Source: Panopea generosa
Lineage: Eukaryota; Mollusca; Bivalvia; Adapedonta; Hiatellidae
Direction of reading: 5' to 3'
Length of the DNA: 64,000 nucleotides
NCBI GenBank assembly: GCA_029582155.1
Contig: CM055899.1
Coordinates: 71,787,719-71,851,718, forward strand
The notes beneath the pieces are model-generated. The model ran no database searches, was not told the origin of the DNA, and saw nothing but the letters and a program-made list of their open reading frames with translations. Positions 56,401 to 62,400 of the stretch are shown in pieces; position 1 is the first letter of the stretch; every line of letters starts with the position of its first letter. The position numbers and the translations under genes were made by a program.

Positions 56401-59400
56401 GCCTATTTGTAGGTTTTTCCAAAGCTTTTGACAAGATAGACCATATTGAGGTTTTTAATAGTCTGATTAGGAAAGGAGTAGGAGGAAAATATTTGAAACT
56501 ACTTTCAGCAATGTATAATTGCCTTTATTCGTGCGTACGTACAGATAGAACTAACTATACACAGTTTTTTTAAATGTAGTTTTGGTTGTCGACAAAGCTG
56601 TAAATTAAGTACGATCATGTTTAATCTATATATAAATGATTTAATTGATGAATTAAAACAAAGCTGTACTCATGGAATTCATGTAACTGATGAGGTTGAT
56701 GATATATTTGCTCTTCTGTATGCAGATGATTTGGCCAAAGTGCTGACACAGTTAAACAACTGCAAATGCAAATCAATGTTATTTCAATTTTTTGTAATCG
56801 AACTTGTATGTCTGTTAATCTAAAGAAAACAAAGATTATTGTTTTTAGAAATGGTGGCTATCTCAGAGGTAATGAAATATGAACATTCAATGGGAATAAA
56901 ATTGAAAAACTGTTTCTCGTTATAAATATATGGGTCTCATTATGACACCAAAACTGATTTGGTCAAAAGCTAAAGAAACACTAGCAGTACAAAGTAAAAA
57001 AGTATTATTTCTATTTCTAAACTTCAGCGAAATGTTGGAACTTTTGAGGACCAGGAGCTGTTTAAACTTTTTGATACGATGGTTTTACCAATTCTTACGT
57101 ATGGATCAGAAATTTGGGAGTATGAATATTCTAAAGATATAAAAAAATCATATGCTTATGCTTATAGATATATCGTTTCATGCTTTCTCTTTAGGTGAAT
57201 GCGGAAGATAGCCGTTCTATGTTAATTAGTATTGTAAATGTATAAAATATTGGTTAAGGCTTACCCATATGCATCATAATAGAAACACATAACAATGTTA
57301 TATTATGTCAAGAAAACTTGATATTGTTGGTAGAATGACTTGGGCTACACATGTTAAATCCTTACTTTTTAGATATGGTTTTGGTTTTGCCTGAATTTCA
57401 GATTATGCTTAAAATCAAAATTTGTTTTTTGCATTATTCAAACAACGTGTTATTGACTGTGGTGTACAAGATTGGCAGTCGGATATTTCTCAGTCACACT
57501 AACATGTCAATTATGAAAACTTTAAATCTCTTTTAAATGTTGAAACATATCTTACTTTATCAATACATCTAAAGTTTAAAATTGCTTTTGCAAAATTTAG
57601 ATGCTCATCTCACAAATTATATGTAGAAACTGGAAGACACAATAATGTTGCTTACTAAGATAGAATTTGTATACTTTGTGCAGCTTGAGAAGTTGAAGAT
57701 AAATACCATGTATGCAGGGAATGTACATATTATGAAGATTTACGCAGTGAATACCTTTTCAATATTTTGAATGTTACTAACATAAATTTAAATTCATTTT
57801 ACAGATTAATGAGTATAACAAATGAACACAAATTAAAAACACTAGGTAAATTTATTTTTGAAGTATTTAATAAAAGAAATTTATTTTTTCAATCATTTAA
57901 CGTGTAAACAAATGCAAATCATTTTTTGTCTATATATTGATATACGTTTTATATTTGTAACACTGTTGTCACTTTTCACTATATATGATATAAATGTTAT
58001 TATGTATTATGGGCCGGAGGCTTAGATTGCTTAATACAACATTTGTCATTGTCATTGTCAATTAAGTTTAGTTTATATATATATATATATATATATAAAT
58101 AACGGTAGAGAATTTAATTCTAAACAACTATCTGTCTGTCAGTCGGTTAGTCGGTCGGTCGGTCGGACGGCCATCGAATTATAATCAATATAATTACTTT
58201 ATATCTATCTTAATATTACCTCCATGAAATTCCGTTCGAGACAAATATGTGATGTGTCTGTCTGTAAAATAAAACGCAATAAATTTGAATTAAGAACATT
58301 TGCAACTGATAAATATATACACGAATAGTTCAGCCAAGAAAGAATGATAAATTGGCCTAAAAATATCAAAGTTGAAGAGGTAACGTAGTCTCGTTATATT
58401 TTTAAAAACAAAACCGATCATCATTATGACTTTCTTTCAGCAATACGATATATAATGAAGCGAAATGTCAAAATATTAATTGTAATAAGTGTAACATCAA
58501 TGTCCATCCATCATAAAGAGGATTTTATAAGAGTGCCTGATTACCTTTGAATTGATTAAACGGGTTTGAATAAGATAATTTGTTGGACCCTAGCTAAGCA
58601 TATAACCAGTTTTGTCAATGAGTTTATATAAACTACTAACAGTTGAGCAGGAATGAAAGATTCTTTTTTACAACAAAACTTAAAAAACGGTACATCTATT
58701 ATTTATATGCAGGTCCTTTCTATAAGAAATATGGAAACTTACTTTTCGAAGATTCTAAAAATAACATTATATATATTAGTTTTTTTTCAGTCATTTTATG
58801 ACATGACGAATCAAAATTACGTCATTTTACAAAATCGTCGTCATTTCGATGGTCCGACAAGACATATCGATAAAAGTATTTTTTATTATGAAAAGGTCAC
58901 GTTAATATAACTATGTTAGTTTTAAGTGAATCCTGCCAGAAACATACCTTTCATTTATTTTGTATTATTTAGGGAACACCGAATCATGAGAACTGATTTT
59001 TATAATCCTAAAAATGTTCATTATTAATATCGTTTGAGTTCATATTACTGTACAATCGAAAACAAAACATAACTTGATATATATCTGAAAGGTATATTTA
59101 TAAGAAGCAACATCTAGGTTTTCCCAATATTCCACTTATTTGAATAGCAAAATTTCAAATACAATTTCCATGTACATGTATAAATATTTTGATTATGATA
59201 AAAATGTTCGACAACACCTGACGTGTTTGATTATTTACATATTACATGACAACATTTTACATTTTTACTTATTTGGAGTGTACATACAGTGTTCTAATAC
59301 AATTTATCTGTATAAAATTTCTTAGTGTAATAACAATGTTCCACGACAATCCTCGTGAATAACTATGTTATAGTGTAATAGCAATGTTTCAAGACAATCC

Positions 59401-62400
59401 TAATGTATAATAATTTTATAATGTATAAAAATTTGGAGTGTAAAATAAATGTTCCACGACAATCCTAATGTATAATAATTTATAGTGTATACAAATTTGG
59501 AGTGTAATAGCAATGTTCCACAACAATCTTAATGTATAATAATTTTATAGTGTTTACAAATTTGGAGTGTAATAGCAATGTTCCACAACAATCTTAATGT
59601 ATAATAATTGTATAGTGTTTACAAATTTGGAGTGTAATAGCAATGTTTCACGATAAGTTACATGTTTAATTATTTGGAGTGGCGTTATACAATGTAGCTA
59701 TGTTCTATGACAATTTACTTGTGTGATTATTTTGAGTGTAATAGCACTGTTTCACAACAACTGACATATATGTTTATACTACTTTGGAGTGTAATAACAA
59801 TGTTTATGACATATTCTGTCTATATATTTATTCGGATTGTGATAGCAATGTTTCACGACAATTTCATGTGTATTTATTTTGGGTGTAACAGAAATGTTCC
59901 ACGACAATTCTAATGTATAATAATTTTATAGTGTATACTAATTTGGAGTGTAATAGCAATGCTTCACGACAATTTACATGTGCATTTTTTTAGTGCAATA
60001 AAAATATTACAACAACTAATATATATGTATATACTATTTTGGATTATAATAAGTAATGTTGCACGACAAATTACAAGTGTAACTATTTTGAGTGTAATAA
60101 CAATATTTCACAACAACTAAAATAATATTATATGTACATATGTATATACTTATTTGAATAGTAATAGCAATTAGCAACGACAAATTACATGTGTGATTAT
60201 TTTGAGGGGCGTTATAGCTAAATTACATATGTAGTTATTTAGAGAGGCATACTAGCTTACTTACATATATATTTATTTGGAGTGTAGTAACAATGTCTTA
60301 TAACAATGTTATTCCTGGATATGTGTGTTTCATCAGATTTCATAGCAATCATAAGTGTTTCCTGTTTAGTGGTAAAATCTTCAAACAGTGTACAACCACC
60401 ATCGTCGTCCTGGAAATTCAACCAAAAATATATTATGTAAATATCGATTCATAAGTATTATTGATATACATTTTATTGTTATTCCTCACTTGAAATTAAA
60501 TAATGGTTGAATCCTCATGGGCGAGCATAATATATTTAATATTATTCCATCGAAAATTATACACCACTGCGACTGCACTGTTACTCGCTCGAGTGTGTGG
60601 GTAGATGGGTGGGGGCGGCTATCAGTATTCAAACGGTCACACGTATTCCAGAATGAAAATGGCGTATAGTGCAAAAATTTAACACTATATAAAGGTGTAA
60701 TATTATCATATATTATAATTACTGTCAATATTTTGTTCGCTATAGAAGAAGTAAATATCTCATTCTCTTGAGAGTGGCAGTAATATAGTTAACACTCCGA
60801 AAAAAATATGTCAACCTCGTTGTTGTATTCGTTGACAGTTCTTTACTCAGATGGCAATATTACGGTCACATTCATTTAGGAGAGCATTTGTATTCGTTGA
60901 CAGTTCTTTACTCAGATGGCAATATTACGGTCACATTCATGTAGGAGAACATTTGTATTCGTTTCCATGTTTGGTTTATAATACAACAAATATGGCGCAC
61001 AAATATAAAGTATGAATGTTCAAAACCAAGATTAAAAACATGTTTTCTGCAATAATAACATGAAAATCGCTGTGATATAAATTCGAGGTATAAACTTGTT
61101 TTGATATAAATTCGAGGAACAAACTTGTTCCGATATAAATTCGAGGTACAAACACATACTAGGTAGTTAATGGTTTCATTATGTTCGTCCCAATGATATT
61201 GCCATACCAAATGATTGGTGATTTAGCCTTTTTTCAAACTTATTTATTTTACTTCAATCGTTAAACAAGTTATTACAACTTATGCAAATCACACTCGAAT
61301 TCTTCTTGTGTAGAACCAGTACTAAGTGTAAGCGGAATAAGCATCTTGCTCTAGGACACCACACAAAGCCGTTGGGGAGGATCGAACCCACGACCCTCCG
61401 ATATTGGAATCAATAATCTAACACTGGACCACACGCTGCACATAAACTTACACATTAACTTACCTTCAATACCATGAAAGGTGTATTCCACATTGACGCA
61501 TAGAGCTTATAAGAGTCATTGTTGTAGATTCGTCGGCAACTTCGTAACTGGAGGATGGCTACAAGTACGATAAATTCGTTTAACATGTTACGCATTTGGT
61601 GATAGAGAGAAGATGGATACAATCGGAATTGTCAAAAAAAAACATTGTTTACATTCATAGCATAAATAACTAAAAATATTGTTAGTATTATGAAATGTTA
61701 TTATTTTGAGTGTGCAATGGACAGAAAGAACAATTATTCGACTGAGAGAGATTATGTGTTTATACGTTTTATAAGATGTACATACCACTTCCATCAGGTT
61801 CAAAATCGATAGTCATGGCGGGAATATCTCCGTCTGTGTTCCAAACTAGGACTGGTGGTAAGTGGTGAGTGAGATTATGTTCTTTGAATTCTGGAATATA
61901 CATACATTGTTACAAGTATTATTCAGGTAATAGTACATTAACCATCGCTGTGTAATTCACTATTACCATTTCTGACATCAATCGAATAGTGTACTAAAAC
62001 CCGCCACTTAGGTTGCTTGAATTATTCCTAAATACTAAAATCTTAACAGACAATATACATATATCTCCATACAGTTTGGTAAGTTGTTCTGAATTTACTT
62101 AGCGACAAAGGGGCATTCTATTTAAAAGCGTTGAATATTGTGTTTGAACACTTGTATATGCTTATGAATAAATTAACCTTGAAAAAGGATTTATTTCTAA
62201 ATGTCAACAATGTATAAACCTTATATTCATAACTAGCATATATCTTTTATGAATATATTTAAAACTACGCTTTATTATATTGATCTCTGTCACTGTGTGT
62301 TTTTGGTTGACTCTTTTTGTTTTGTCAAACAATTTACATGTAATGTAAATTAAACATGCGTATCTCTTTTTGAAATGCGAATCTCTAGGGATCTGTAGTT

